Part shown: positions 32,601 to 64,000 of the stretch, piece after piece | Layout: every line of letters begins with the position of its first letter | How positions within the stretch are numbered: position 1 is the first letter of the stretch | NCBI RefSeq assembly: GCF_050947875.1 | Contig: NC_134568.1 | Location: 258,799,115 to 258,863,114, forward strand | Source of the DNA: Dermacentor variabilis | Taxonomy: Eukaryota > Arthropoda > Arachnida > Ixodida > Ixodidae | DNA: 64,000 nucleotides | Direction: 5' to 3' | The notes under the pieces: generated by a model | Databases searched by the model: none | What the model was told of the DNA's origin: nothing | Seen by the model: the letters and a program-made list of their open reading frames with translations, nothing else | Translations under genes and position numbers: made by a program

Positions 32601-35600
32601 AGGTGATGCGTGTACATGAGCTGTTGTACCCCCCCCCCCTTTATTTTACATTAATATGTGTTTGATATTGAGTGGTACATCAGTTAAAATTTTTGTTATA
32701 GGCTAGAAACATTACTGGCTAGCCAGAGAGGTAGAAGGGACTCGTACTCCACACTGTCAATAGCGTACGAGGGTTTATTGGTCACCTGCCTGCTCATAAA
32801 AAGTTCACATACTACATGGTGCCAACGGTCAAAAAGGGTGTTTCACGTCTGTCCCCATGGCCATAAGTGGTGCTGGCTAACACTCCCAGGCTTACGTAAG
32901 GTTAGACCTTGTACACATACATAAATACCAAAGAATGTGGACGTAGGAACAGCCGCCGCAGTAGCACAATTGGTATACTTGCGGACAACTTTGTGCGGCT
33001 ATGAAGGGTAAGCTACGGAGGCAAAGCGCGCACAAGTGAAAGCGCTTCTGAAAAGAGTCCCGCGTTTTCATCTATGTTAGTTTAAACTGGGGAACAGAAA
33101 ACATAAACACCCTAATAACAACAGCTAAATAAGACAAAACATACCAGTGAATGTAAAAGCTTACTTATTTTGTGGCTTTTCCCTTCCGCATCTAGGCAAA
33201 CGCTAAACCGTCGAATGTGGAAACTGCGTCGATTCAACGTCTGTTGCGAGCAACCAAAAGCACTGTAAAACACTGGCGGACTAGTTGGCACGGTAACACA
33301 TGTGCAGAAGCTCCACCCCTGTAGCTTTCCCTTCATAGCCAGAGAAAGTTGTCCACAAGTATAGTGCAAAGCATGTGTAATGTGGAGGTTGTGGGTTTGG
33401 CTCCCACTGGCGGCAAGTTGTTTTTTCTTTCACTTTCATTTCCCTTTAGCTTATTATTTCTACACCTCAATCAATACTACTAATCATTTCACCTATGCTT
33501 TCCTTGGCTTCGTTATCTGTGGCTTCATATGGTTGTGATGAAAAAAAATTGAGCCCCTTGGTTCCCCTTCTTTCTCGTACATTGTGAATTTGTATTCTAA
33601 CTTTTGAATTTCATGGATATTAATAAGTAGTTTAAACTGCAGTTTCAGCAGTCACCATAGTTTTAAACATTTCATTTGGTTGCAGTGAAGAGCGCATCCG
33701 CAATGGTGCCAAGAAGTTGCTAAAGGGACGCAACAGCACCACCCAAGGAAGGTTGGACACCTTCTTTAAGGTTCTTCCATCAGATTCTTCAGCCAAGCGC
33801 AAGGCAAGTAATCATAGACAGCTTTATGCATAGCGATAATAGGCAGGTGTAGAGCTGTGCACTCTTTCAGTATTTTGATCAAGTGGTGTGTGCTGTTTGA
33901 ACCAATTGATTGAGGGCCTATTAGCACCATGATATAATATTGCATAGTTTCAAGACGATGTAGTGAGAATAAATTTGTAGGATTATTTACAATAGATATT
34001 TTGGTTCATTTAATTGTTTATTTACATTGATGTAAATACACAAGATGTGCACCCATCAACAGACATGCTTGGAAAAAAGAATTGTTCTGCAACATGGGCA
34101 TAAAGCTTGAAATGAGGACCTCAGTCAGAACTGGGCTTAGAATAGATCAGTGTGTGCTTGGCAATTTAAAGGTGTACTGACAGAAAATGTTGGTCTTGTT
34201 TCATTCTTATTGTCTTAATGGATATCCTCGACCCAGTAGTTAAGCTACGGAGCTTCAATTCCTTGAGAGTGCAACAAATAATTATGTTACCTTTTAATGC
34301 GACCAGTTCAAAACACGTGCGAAGTGCAGCGTGGCTTTAGATCTAAAAAGACTCATCACACCACCAGAAGCTGTTATGGTGGTCTCGTGGTACCAGATAC
34401 AACTGACATGTATACAAATCCTATGGCAATGCTGTCAAAAGCCAAGTCCATTCAGTACATGACAGGACAATAGAGAAAAAAACGTGTCTCCCTGCATTTC
34501 CAAGATAAGCGAACAATTGGACAGGTCAATTTGGCAGCTTATGGCGACAGTCGTTCTATGGCCTTCAACCACTGGACTGAGTAACTGGTGGGCTCTTATG
34601 TTGTTTGTGATACCAATTGGCTGCCATCTTCCCTTTCAGTGACATGATGAGCGATTTTTTCATGTCTGAAGTTGCACTGCGTTTGACGTGCGTTTCGGAC
34701 AGGTTGTATAAAAGGTGATGTAATGAATTACTTGTGGCACTTTTCAGGAATTGAGGCTTTATACCATAATTACAGGGTCGACAGCTACCTAAAAAAGAAG
34801 GAAAGTGGGACCTAACATTTTCTTGTCAGTATTTGGCAGGATAACCAGGCTGCAAAACCTTCCTTTTAAAGACACCGATGTACATTTGCTCACATGTGTA
34901 CATCTAAATGTCCAGGCCTGAAAGGTGCAGACAAAGTTACATGGACAGCTGGTGTCTCTGGACTGACAAAGTTTCTGAACTGTAATCAGTGCTTAACTGA
35001 AATCTGTTAATCTCCCAGTTATTTTGTTTAGAGACGTCACAGTAGACTTGCATAAAAAATAAGTGCAAAGTTCGGCAGGGTTTTCATTTTTAGAAGCTAT
35101 AGCTGCTTTGAGCACACAGAGTAATATCCCAATGGAGCTGATACAGTACCTCATTTGTGCATTTGTTTATATACGTAGAAGGGTGGAATGTTAGTCCTTG
35201 CAGAGTGCAGGAGAGTCCAGATTTGTACAATTGTATGTATGCAGAAATGACTTTATAGCAAAGGTACCACAGCTCAACGACAAATTGCCGTTACAAATGA
35301 AAATATGTTCACTTGGTATTCATAACATTAAATTCAGAATTTTTGTGGTTTCAGAAATTGCTAGCCTTGATGAATTATGCAATATATCAATGTGGTGGCT
35401 GATCCAGTGAAAGAGCAAAAATGTATAAATTATCAGCTGACTCGGCACTTGCCTACTGAGAACTGGTTACTTGCACAGAGGACAAACAATTCTGAATTTA
35501 AACTTGATTTCGGGGCTCGCCAGTGATGGATGAAACCAGAGTTGAGACATTTATTAATCTTACTTCCGAGTGGAAAAACTTGTTGTGCAGCTTGGGAACA

Positions 35601-38600
35601 CTTTTTGTCAATATTGTCAAAGCACAAGCACCAGGAAATGCTTATGACTTCAGCTTCTGCTAGTTATAGCATACTACAATTACATGCCTGGCACAGGCCA
35701 TGCACTTGGCAGCCGTGATGCCCGTGTTTTGCAATGGTTCTGTACAGGTGGAATACAGGTATATTCCTCTTCTTGCACTGAAAACATTGGTATTTGCACA
35801 CAAGTTTTTTGTTGCAGTACAGCTTGCGGTGCTTCTTGTGTTATATGTTTGGGCTTCATATGCAAAGTTCTAATGGGGGAAAATGTGCATGGAGTAGCAC
35901 GCTCGTAACAACTTGGCATAACTGACAAAATCTGCTCCCGAGGGAATGCCTATACTTTCTTGTTTAGAGAGACTCCTCTCACTGCTTTTATTTACAACCA
36001 AAAAGTAGTGCGTCATGTGTGAAAGATACAGGTATGTGTCATGTAATTTGATGTTACATTATGTCTCACACTTCTTGCGTCACAAACTATGGCATATTAC
36101 ATGGAAGTGTCACAGATCTGAACCGAACAAGTGAAGTGATATGTTTGTGACCAGCAGCTACAGTGCACCACTTGCACTCGCGACCATGGTTGCACAGAAG
36201 TGCACAAATAATGCGCAACTCAACATAGCTTTATGTCTACTAGTTGTAGCTGTATTAGACGCAGTTGTTCCATAGAAAGTATCGGAAATTAAAGCAACAA
36301 CCTCACTGTGAAACATGCAAAGCGAGACTTCCATGACCAGACTACCTACTTGCATAACTTCTGCAGCGCTGCCTGCCAAGTATAAAACAAAGTATAGTTA
36401 GAACTTGGTTGTCTAATGCAGCTGAGATCCAACATGAAGGCATGCTGGCTACATGCCCGTTCACACAGACGTCTGCTTGGTCCTTCATAAGAGGCGACTT
36501 TGTTGCCGTGATGTATGCGCTAGTCTCATTTAGGCATTCCCTTAACGAGTGGACCATACTGTACAATCTCAACCTGGAATATACAGTGCACCCAGATTTC
36601 AGGCTACATGGTTGGTCTCCGAGGCAGTTGTCTGTCCTCAGATTGGCAGCCGTTTCTAAAAAGCAGTGGCAATTCCTTCTACCTCTCTCGTGCTGAAATT
36701 TTTGCCACGAGTCCCAAACTTCATCCTTCTGTTCACGTTCTTAGTCATCTCTTGCTTGCTGGAATCAAAGGGAACAACGATTGTGCGTCAATTCTGCCTG
36801 ATCACTTGTAATGGTCATTAGCGTGAATGCAAACCACTATCAGTAATTGTAGCTTTTCTTTTAAAAAACATCTTATACTGAATACAGTGAACTCACACTT
36901 GCGTGAACTTCAAAGTACCCAAGAGTTCAATTAAATGAATATTCACTAGAATATGGAACAGTATAGGGCACAGCATACAGCGAGTCAAAAGTGTGAAATG
37001 CAATTTATGGAGTTATGTAGATCAATATATACGAAGTGCGTAACAGTTACGTTGCTGCCTATCTCATTTTGAAAAAAAAAATCATTTGCACTGGTGTTCT
37101 TAAAGCGCAAGAAGTAACAAAGCTGTCCAGAAAGTCTGTGTTTTTTGCACTTCCTCTGGCACAGCTTGTTGCTGAAACGCGAAGTCTCACAACTTTCCTA
37201 GGCATCTACAGCTTCAGGCTAGAGTTACAGTATTTGAATCTGCCTCTGCCATTGCATCTTCCTCATTGCGCTCTTCTTCGGGACGAACACTGGAAACAAT
37301 TTCATGATTTAATAGTTCACTGAGCTCACTGCCACTGTACCTAGTCTTCAAATGAAGTGTTGCTGTCAACATCCAGCTGGCGGCAGACCTCTTTCCACAT
37401 CCCGGGGTTGATCATCTCGTCGTACTGTTCCTCTTGTTTGCTTTCACCGCACAGGGAGGAAAGGCCGGATTTATGCCAGCAGTTTCTAGTTGTAGCTGGT
37501 GTTACTGTCCAACAGGAGCCTCAAGTTCGTTCAACTGAAATATTCGCTATTCAGAAATTAGTTTAACTGAACGAATTTGACACAGAATGCATAGGAAACC
37601 CACCAGAAATTTTCTAAAAGTTTGTTATTCTGAAATGTTCATTAAACCAGCATTCATACAACTGAGAGTTTAGTGTATTATGAAGTTTATCTTTTATAAG
37701 TGTGACAAACTTTATTGCAATAGCAATTATATGGACACTGAGGCACATTTCTGCTGTCGCCGTGATGTTCCACATAAAGTCCCAACGGCGATAACGTCAT
37801 CCCCGCGCACCGTATGCTGTATGTGCGAGTGAAAGCTGATGATCGCAGCTCAGTCTCGTGCGCGCAAGGGAGAAAGCTGGGAGGAAGTGCACCATCGTCC
37901 GTCGCACGCAAGGCACTGGTGGGATGGGGGAGGGGGGCATTCTACTCCGGCCGCTGCTGCGTATGGCGCAGCGCCCCCGAGCCCTATCTTGAAAATGATC
38001 TACGATGGGAACAGTCTATGCATCTAGATGCACCGAGGGCTGACAGCTTCGTGTATGCCATGTCCTCATCGCTTAGTCCGCATCGAAGCAAGAGTCAGCA
38101 CGAAGGTCAATTCGCTCGCTCATGCTGCCGCACTTCCTCACTCCAGCATTTTGGTAGCGAGTTTCCGCGATCATCAAGCGAGACATGTTCATGTTTGCTT
38201 GTGTTCATGTGACACAATGCTTGTTAATTTAGTTAGTGAGCGAATGTTTAGAAGTTTATACGGCTGATCCTTACTTCGTATAGCTGTCTACTAATTTGCT
38301 ATCACAATCGATGCTTTGCCTTTCTGGTGAAATTGCGACTTTTGTTGCACTGATGTTAATGGTGATGCAGTAAATATACTAGAGCTAACAAATCGGTCGG
38401 CATGTTCACAGGTTTTCGGAATATTTGAAATACCGTTTGAGAGTTTGGTCGGAAATCATTGCCCGAGGGTCGGCCTTTGAAAGTCCTGGCTTTTCTGTCA
38501 CTAAATGGCAATTTATACTAGTAATAAATGTGATTATATCGTAACCATTTGCACGCTCGTGCACAGGTAAATTTGTAATGCCAATAATGTAGTGATTTCT

Positions 38601-41600
38601 GGCAGCCCACTGTGGACATGCACTCTCATTCCCAGTGTTTGTCTTGAACCACGTAGACTATGCAAAAGAGACATTCATCACAATCATTACAGCTATATTT
38701 GCACATCACATTACTGATGTCTGTCACACTCCTCATGGTTATTACAAATACGTTTGATTACTTCAAAACTGCATGTACCATTTTACTTCAAAAGCAATAG
38801 AAAAACATGCTTCCAGAAACACAAAAAAAAATTTTTTTAGAAAGCCACATTGTTTTAGTTATAACACTTACTTTTTAGTGACAAGTGTTTGCACTTAGAG
38901 GCACACGTTACATTTCTTTGTTGAAATCCACCATTCTACACTGACTTGCTCCATCAACCACAGGATGATGATTTATTGGCATCCCCTTTGAAACTGGGCA
39001 GTGACATATAATCACCTAGCCAGCTCGAGAGCATGCATTGTCATAATGGTGTTTGAAATTCCATATTCAAGGTGGTGCGAATTATGGTTCAAATCATATT
39101 TTAACCAGCTGCAAAAAAATTCAATGATTATGGTACTCCCTAATGCGAAATTTGAGCACAGCTCCGTGCATGTTTTCATTTCGCGATATATTGGCTGGTG
39201 CGGACAATTGGCACATTGCCAATGGAGCGAAGTGCGGCGCAACTGCCTTGCTAATCTGGAGATCGGGGGCCAGCACCAGTCACCGTCACCAGACCTCCCA
39301 GACGACGTGCACTACTCTGGTGCCATCTCGTAGCTATTGTCGCCGCACTATGCTTTTGTCACGCTTTTGCCATACCCTCCTCTGCACTCTCCTTTCCGCT
39401 GCACTCTGCATTCACTTTCATCTTTCGCCGTGCTCGTTCGCTTGGTTACGCCAACACTCGCCGCAGAGCTGCACTCAAATATGTCCGTCAATTACGATAC
39501 TCCCTAATGCGAAATTGGAGCGCAGCTGTCACGTGTTTTCATTTCATCTCGTACATGGGAGGGGCCGCGCAGTCAGAGGAGGCATTCCACACTGTCAACG
39601 GAAATACCCATCCAATAACATTTGATGGGCTCGAGGAGGCAAGCTAACATTGCGCCGGCTTGGCTGGCTTGTGGCCTCCGAGATTGCACCGATGCTAATG
39701 CGATCTTAGAGAACACGTCCATCTGCCGCCCGCGCGGCATGCCGCAGGGAGAGGGAGAAGTGATTACGGCCAGGATGTGACCCCCCCGAGATTGTGCCGG
39801 GGCTCTCTCCGAGGCCAGGCCTAGCTGCGGCTGCCTGCGCATCGCAGTAAATGTGAATGCACTGATCTTTCACGCCGCCGTGCATCTCGCAAAGCCAGGC
39901 ACACCCAAGAGAGAGGTCAGTGGAGAAGTGCAATAGTGAGCTGCTGCTACACACGGTGGTGAGGAAGGCCAGTGTTGCTCAATGACGTATTCGATGTGGG
40001 GGTTTTGAGCGGCCACTGCGACCAAGTGCCAAACTCCGCAGGAAAACTATTTACTTGGCGTGCATCAGTCGGGTATTTTTTTTTCTTTTTCTGGGGTGAA
40101 TCTGGCTCATATTCATTGGCATGAAAATTTCACCTCGTTAAACTAGTTTTAAATACATAGATCTCTATGGGGATTTTATTTACTTTGTTATAGCGAGGTT
40201 CAAGTGTATTGCAAGCATTATTGACCATTACGTGCCAGATCACATGCCATAGTAGCCGCCTATGCATTGTCACCCCGTGGTAACTGCAAGTACAAGTGCC
40301 AATTCTCACAAGATGACATCACTAGTAGGAAAGTGCAAGGGCTTGGCAAAAGCACTAACGAGTTGATGTGCCTAGGTACACATGCAAGCCAACGTCCATT
40401 GTTTGTGGAAGCCGATTTCCTTTTTTTTCTGCTCTCGGGCACCTGCTTGTCTGTGCATGGCTCGTGTACATCACGTGCCCCAGCGATGAGTGCTGTTAGG
40501 GTTGCAGTTTGAGCCTGGTTGTCTAAGCAAACCCTTCAACTTCCCATATAGAAATGGACTAATGAGGTGGGAGGGATGTGCACGAAGTGCAATTTCGAAG
40601 CAGCTAGCATTCTCTGAAAGTATCACCTGTAGAAGTACCAGAAATAGTGAGGTACCCAGTTCCTTTGAACTGACAAACTGTTCTAGGAAACATGCTGAAC
40701 AGTTCTGGCTCGCTGTTCAGCATGTTTCCTGGAATGGTGTAGACTGCATAGAAGAAAAAATATATCCAGCATATAGCATGAAAATTAGATTAAGTTTTTA
40801 ACAAAGGTCTTGGATCCGAGGAGTTCATTACTGGTTTTAGACAAGCAAAAACCTGAGCTGTTAATTTCTGCAGCATAATGGATTGAAAAACATTTATTAT
40901 AAGGAAAGGGTTGTGGAAGAAGGTGGGTGGAGCCCCTAGTCCAGGGCTCGACTAGCCTCAGAAGCCTGCCATGCTTGATCAAGGAGGCCTCTTGGGCCTC
41001 CTTTTCCTCGCTGCCGAGACAGGTCTTCGTTCGGAATGTGAGGCGTATTATTTTCGGTGACTTGACCTTGAATTCCCATGAAATGTGGGCGAGTTAGCTG
41101 GCCTCAGCACCACGGGCAAGTGGGCATTTTAACTGTAGGAGCATAATGAACTTCACCCAGAAAACTGAAACTAAACTATCAGAGACTGCAAATGTGGCAA
41201 CTTTAGCATGCACCTTTGAGAGACAGGACTTGACATCTTACAGTCATGCAAGCATGAAGTGAGCGAACGCTCACTTCCACAATCTTGGTCACCTAAGGGC
41301 AAACTTTAAAACGTGTTAGCTTGCCCTTAGCACTTATTTCATAGCGGCCACAGAATTTTAATACTATTCACAGGTTGGCAGGTGTGGGAATCTTTTCTGA
41401 AATTTCCTTTGTACTGCTAGAGCCTGCCACATACTAGTCATTTCGTACTTCCCATGTTTTGTAGCATGCCAGTGCTGTCAGTGTTTGCGTGCATGAAATC
41501 ACGAGGGCTTGTGACTTGGCACTATGGTGATCGAATTGCTATGTTGTACTGCTTACAGAGTGAGACAGCAAATGAAGCTAACAAAAAGAAAGCAAAGGCA

Positions 41601-41639
41601 CCTGCTGGAAAAGGTGGAAAGTTCAAGAGGGGCAAATGA
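29678..41639 (+). CDS. FEN1: Flap endonuclease 1, complete, 11 coding exons
   Basis: FEN1 is the structure-specific nuclease that removes 5' flaps during Okazaki fragment maturation and long-patch base excision repair, in the nucleus with PCNA. Exons: 29678-29759, 29850-29952, 30024-30126, 30205-30268, 30724-30833, 30986-31122, 31213-31411, 32000-32086, 32159-32223, 33686-33803, 41559-41639. The phases join into 382 codons (human 380). The N-domain starts [19 protein letters not shown]. The metal ligands fall at the human positions: D34, D86, E158, E160, D179, D181 and D233. The H2TH part reads [16 protein letters not shown]. The PCNA box QGRLDTFF is at 337-344 and the basic tail ends GKFKRGK. 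Introns are GT-AG except the last, GC-AG and 7755 bp long, which is needed to keep the tail in frame. ATG chosen by family match. Confidence 0.97.
32720..33545 (+). mobile_element. Composite Ruka-type SINE in FEN1 intron 9, split by a MITE
   Basis: An upstream module (GGGTTTATTGGTCACCTGCC, then GGCTAACACTCCCAGG) leads to GCCGCAGTAGCACAATTGGTA at about 32955. That is a tRNA-like A-box region, interrupted by 32976-33361. It resumes with GCATGTGTAATG, the B-box-like GTGGGTTTGGCTCCCAC, GGCAAGTTGTTTTTTC and the Ruka body. The same order is at 62070-62440. Confidence 0.75.
32976..33361. mobile_element. TA-flanked MITE (386 bp) inside the SINE
   Basis: Terminal inverted repeats of about 30 bp begin TACTTGCGGACAACTTTGTG and end in the complementary GAGAAAGTTGTCCACAAGTA. 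Both then continue into CGGCTATGAAGGG/CCCTTCATAGCC. The flanks are TA at 32974-32975 and 33362-33363. A TA duplication points to the Tc1/mariner group. It carries no transposase. Confidence 0.75.
36885..37675 (-). mobile_element. Internally deleted pogo/Tigger-like element
   Basis: Imperfect ends CAGTGAACTCACACTTGCGT and (complemented) CACTAAACTCTCAGTTGTAT are flanked by TA (36883-36884 and 37676-37677). The - strand interior near 37260-37470 holds an acidic transposase-tail-like piece with a [13 protein letters not shown] segment and [15 protein letters not shown]. The DDE core is absent. Confidence 0.5.
38130..38370 (-). repeat. Interspersed repeat, inverted copy of 8330-8740
   Basis: The reverse complement matches 8330-8740 through GATAGCAAATTAGTAGACAG, ACGAAGTAAGGAT, CCGTATAAACTT and ACTAAATTAACAAGCA. 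It lacks the hairpin insertion and so shows the empty target site. Confidence 0.7.
40685..40730. repeat. Perfect 18-bp hairpin
   Basis: Arms AGGAAACATGCTGAACAG and CTGTTCAGCATGTTTCCT with a 10-nt loop, in the sense strand of FEN1 intron 10. Confidence 0.9.
40870..41060 (-). mobile_element. LINE 3' end fragment
   Basis: On the - strand it reads as a decayed ORF end, then a GACTAGGGGCTCCACCCACC stretch, and ends TTATAATAAATGTTTTTC. This is the end structure of a 5'-truncated LINE related in layout to the one ending at 43007. Confidence 0.5.
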
Positions 41640-41743
41640 AGCCATGGTACCACTTCCGAAACAAGTAACATGGACAACCACCACTAAAAACACATCTGAC
41701 ATTTAATTGTGCGTTTTCCTTCCTAGCTGCATGTTTTACCAGT

Positions 41744-41749
41744 TTTATT
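41744..41749 (-). promoter_or_regulatory. Likely DEF8 polyadenylation signal
   Basis: AATAAA on the - strand (GTTAATAAAACTGG), 210 bp after the DEF8 stop. Cleavage would fall around 41725, about 85 bp from the FEN1 stop. Confidence 0.6.
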
Positions 41750-41884
41750 AACAGTCAGCAAGCAATCCATGCAAAGCACTTACAGGGCAACTCATTTTTA
41801 TACATATGCAGAGCCAACAACAACGTGTGTAAAACAATGTTAAACAACATATGCCAGTAATGCAGGCTATTATGAGCTCCTGGA

Positions 41885-41890
41885 AATAAA
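41885..41890 (+). promoter_or_regulatory. Likely FEN1 polyadenylation signal
   Basis: AATAAA in GGAAATAAATATG, the first canonical hexamer on the + strand after the FEN1 stop (246 bp downstream). Use of it would carry the FEN1 3' UTR across most of the DEF8 3' UTR. Confidence 0.5.
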
Positions 41891-41958
41891 TATGAATCTG
41901 TCTGCTATCTAGTGTACATACTGATGCTTTAGTCACACTTTCTCCTCGCATAGTAAAA

Positions 41959-63148
<21,190 letters not shown>

Positions 63149-63263
63149 CTGAAAAATTAAAATTTTTTTCTTGTCCCACAAAATCTGCAGTGTTGAAACA
63201 ACCACAGTACCAAATATCTGTGTGCTAACGAAAGCTGCGCTGGGTGCTGAAACAGTATAGTTC

Positions 63264-63421
63264 TAGAAGAGTTGACTGTTAGGCTAGTTCGTCGTCCATA
63301 TTTGAAGTAGTAACTTAGCGCAAATAAAACCACGAAAACAAGACGGACAAGGACAAGCACTTGTCCTTGTTCGTCTTTCTTGTTTTCGTGGTTTTATTCG
63401 CGCTAAGTTACTACTTCAAAT
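63264..63421 (+). mobile_element. Snap-back hairpin element, copy 2
   Basis: A 158-bp insertion flanked by the perfect 12-bp duplication ACAGTATAGTTC (63252-63263 and 63422-63433). A head of about 36 nt with GTTGAC and GGCTAGTTCGT is followed by a hairpin with arms of about 58 nt (outer end TATTTGAAGTAGTAACTTAG, apex GGACAAGCACTTGTCC) that runs to the insertion end. Same size and plan as 8494-8652, but the stem sequences have diverged. Confidence 0.8.
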
Positions 63422-63434
63422 ACAGTATAGTTCA

Positions 63435-63926
63435 CACATAAGTCTGCCATTGGCATTTCTTTAAAATTACAGTGAAATTAAATCTGTGATGCCTGTTCAG
63501 ACCATCTAACAAATGGTTATCCCTTTCACTACTAATAAACAGTGTCAGGTACAATGTGCAAGAAGCAAAAAATAGAAATTGTCAGAAGGATGCCAGTGTG
63601 GCTTTTTATACCCTTTATGACCAAACATACAAGTTCAATGTAACAAAATGACTGTCCTGCAATCAGCTATTATGTTTTGAAATATTGGCATGTGTGTAGC
63701 ATAAGTACTACACACATGCCAACTCATGTTTAGCATGCACAAACACACTAGAACTATCAACACTGCATAAAATAGCACTACATTGTGGAAGCTTAAGTAC
63801 CTACATGCAAGCAGCGGCACCATTCCTGCTACACATGTCAAGTAAAATTAACAGCTCTCCCATCACATTAATACCACAAAAAATCAAAAGAACCCACATA
63901 GAATGTGCAAAAGAGGGAGAGGACAG
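63435..63926. other. DEF8 intron, nothing recognised
   Basis: AT-rich. Contains a short inverted repeat around 63685-63722 (GGCATGTGTGTAG/CTACACACATGCC). No upstream DEF8 exon was found here. Confidence 0.5.
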
Positions 63927-64000
63927 CAGTGGCGTAGCTAGGTCGTCTGGCACCCGGGGCCCATAGGTCATCTGTCACCCCCCTCCCCGGGTGTAGCCGG
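63927..64000. mobile_element. hAT-like MITE, second copy, cut by window end
   Basis: Starts CAGTGGCGTAGCTAGGTCGT and matches 25661 onward almost base for base for the 74 bp present. Confidence 0.85.

Larger units (their letters stand above)
33804..41558 (+). other. FEN1 intron 10 (7755 bp, GC-AG)
   Basis: The donor is AAG/GCAAGT and the acceptor CTTACAG. It contains a pogo-like element (36885-37675), an inverted interspersed repeat (38130-38370), a direct repeat pair (39115-39190 and 39485-39555, sharing ACTCCCTAATGCGAAATT), a hairpin (40685-40730) and a LINE tail (about 40870-41060). 34000-36850 holds nothing I recognise. Confidence 0.85.

Noticed and set aside
33804..33810. GT at 33808 as donor of the last FEN1 intron
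   Set aside because: It breaks the frame and removes the conserved basic C-terminus; the GC donor fits all constraints.
36409..36696. 95-codon + frame in FEN1 intron 10
   Set aside because: No recognisable domain, no splice support; regarded as intronic chance frame.
41524..41706. Alternative + frame over the last FEN1 exon
   Set aside because: Does not contain the conserved KFKRGK tail.
63149..63926. Possible upstream DEF8 exon
   Set aside because: No frame with C1-finger residues and a phase-0 donor was found; the next exon is taken to lie beyond the window.

Overview
The window looks like nuclear DNA of a hard (ixodid) tick, probably a metastriate species. The grounds are intron-bearing animal genes, a tRNA-headed SINE that I recognise as the tick Ruka type, and a dense layer of retroelements of the kinds seen in ticks. 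The organism call rests on recalled repeat families and was not checked by a search.

Two host genes are clear and lie tail to tail. FEN1 (flap endonuclease 1) is complete on the + strand in eleven coding exons from 29678 to 41639, encoding 382 aa with all seven catalytic acids and the PCNA-binding box. The C-terminal half of a DEF8 homologue (Rubicon-homology, zinc-binding, lysosome and autophagy related) is on the - strand in six exons from 63148 down to 41959; its 5' exons lie beyond the right edge. The stop codons are 319 bp apart, and the nearest polyadenylation signals cross over, so the 3' UTRs probably overlap. The last intron of both genes begins with GC instead of GT.

The left 6.5 kb holds a direct duplication (period about 4.15 kb) of a unit carrying a diverged HMG box that resembles the Sox/mating-type class, on the - strand. 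The second copy has a premature stop and neither copy has an in-frame upstream ATG. Helices 1-2 of the box are identical over 131 bp while the rest has diverged.

From 6.5 to 28 kb the DNA is mostly decayed mobile elements: non-LTR fragments, a 738-bp solo LTR inside a LINE, a frame-shifted Gypsy element (- strand, 14385-18935), further LTRs, SINEs and microsatellites that often begin just after a retroelement AATAAA. The introns of FEN1 and DEF8 hold more: a 5.8-kb LINE nested in the RNase H region of another LINE with a 12-bp target duplication, Tigger/pogo, mariner, piggyBac-like and hAT-like remnants, and SINEs.

The most unusual mobile item is a pair of about 158-bp snap-back elements (8494-8652 and 63264-63421). 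Each has a short head followed by a long near-perfect hairpin, with 12-13 bp target duplications.
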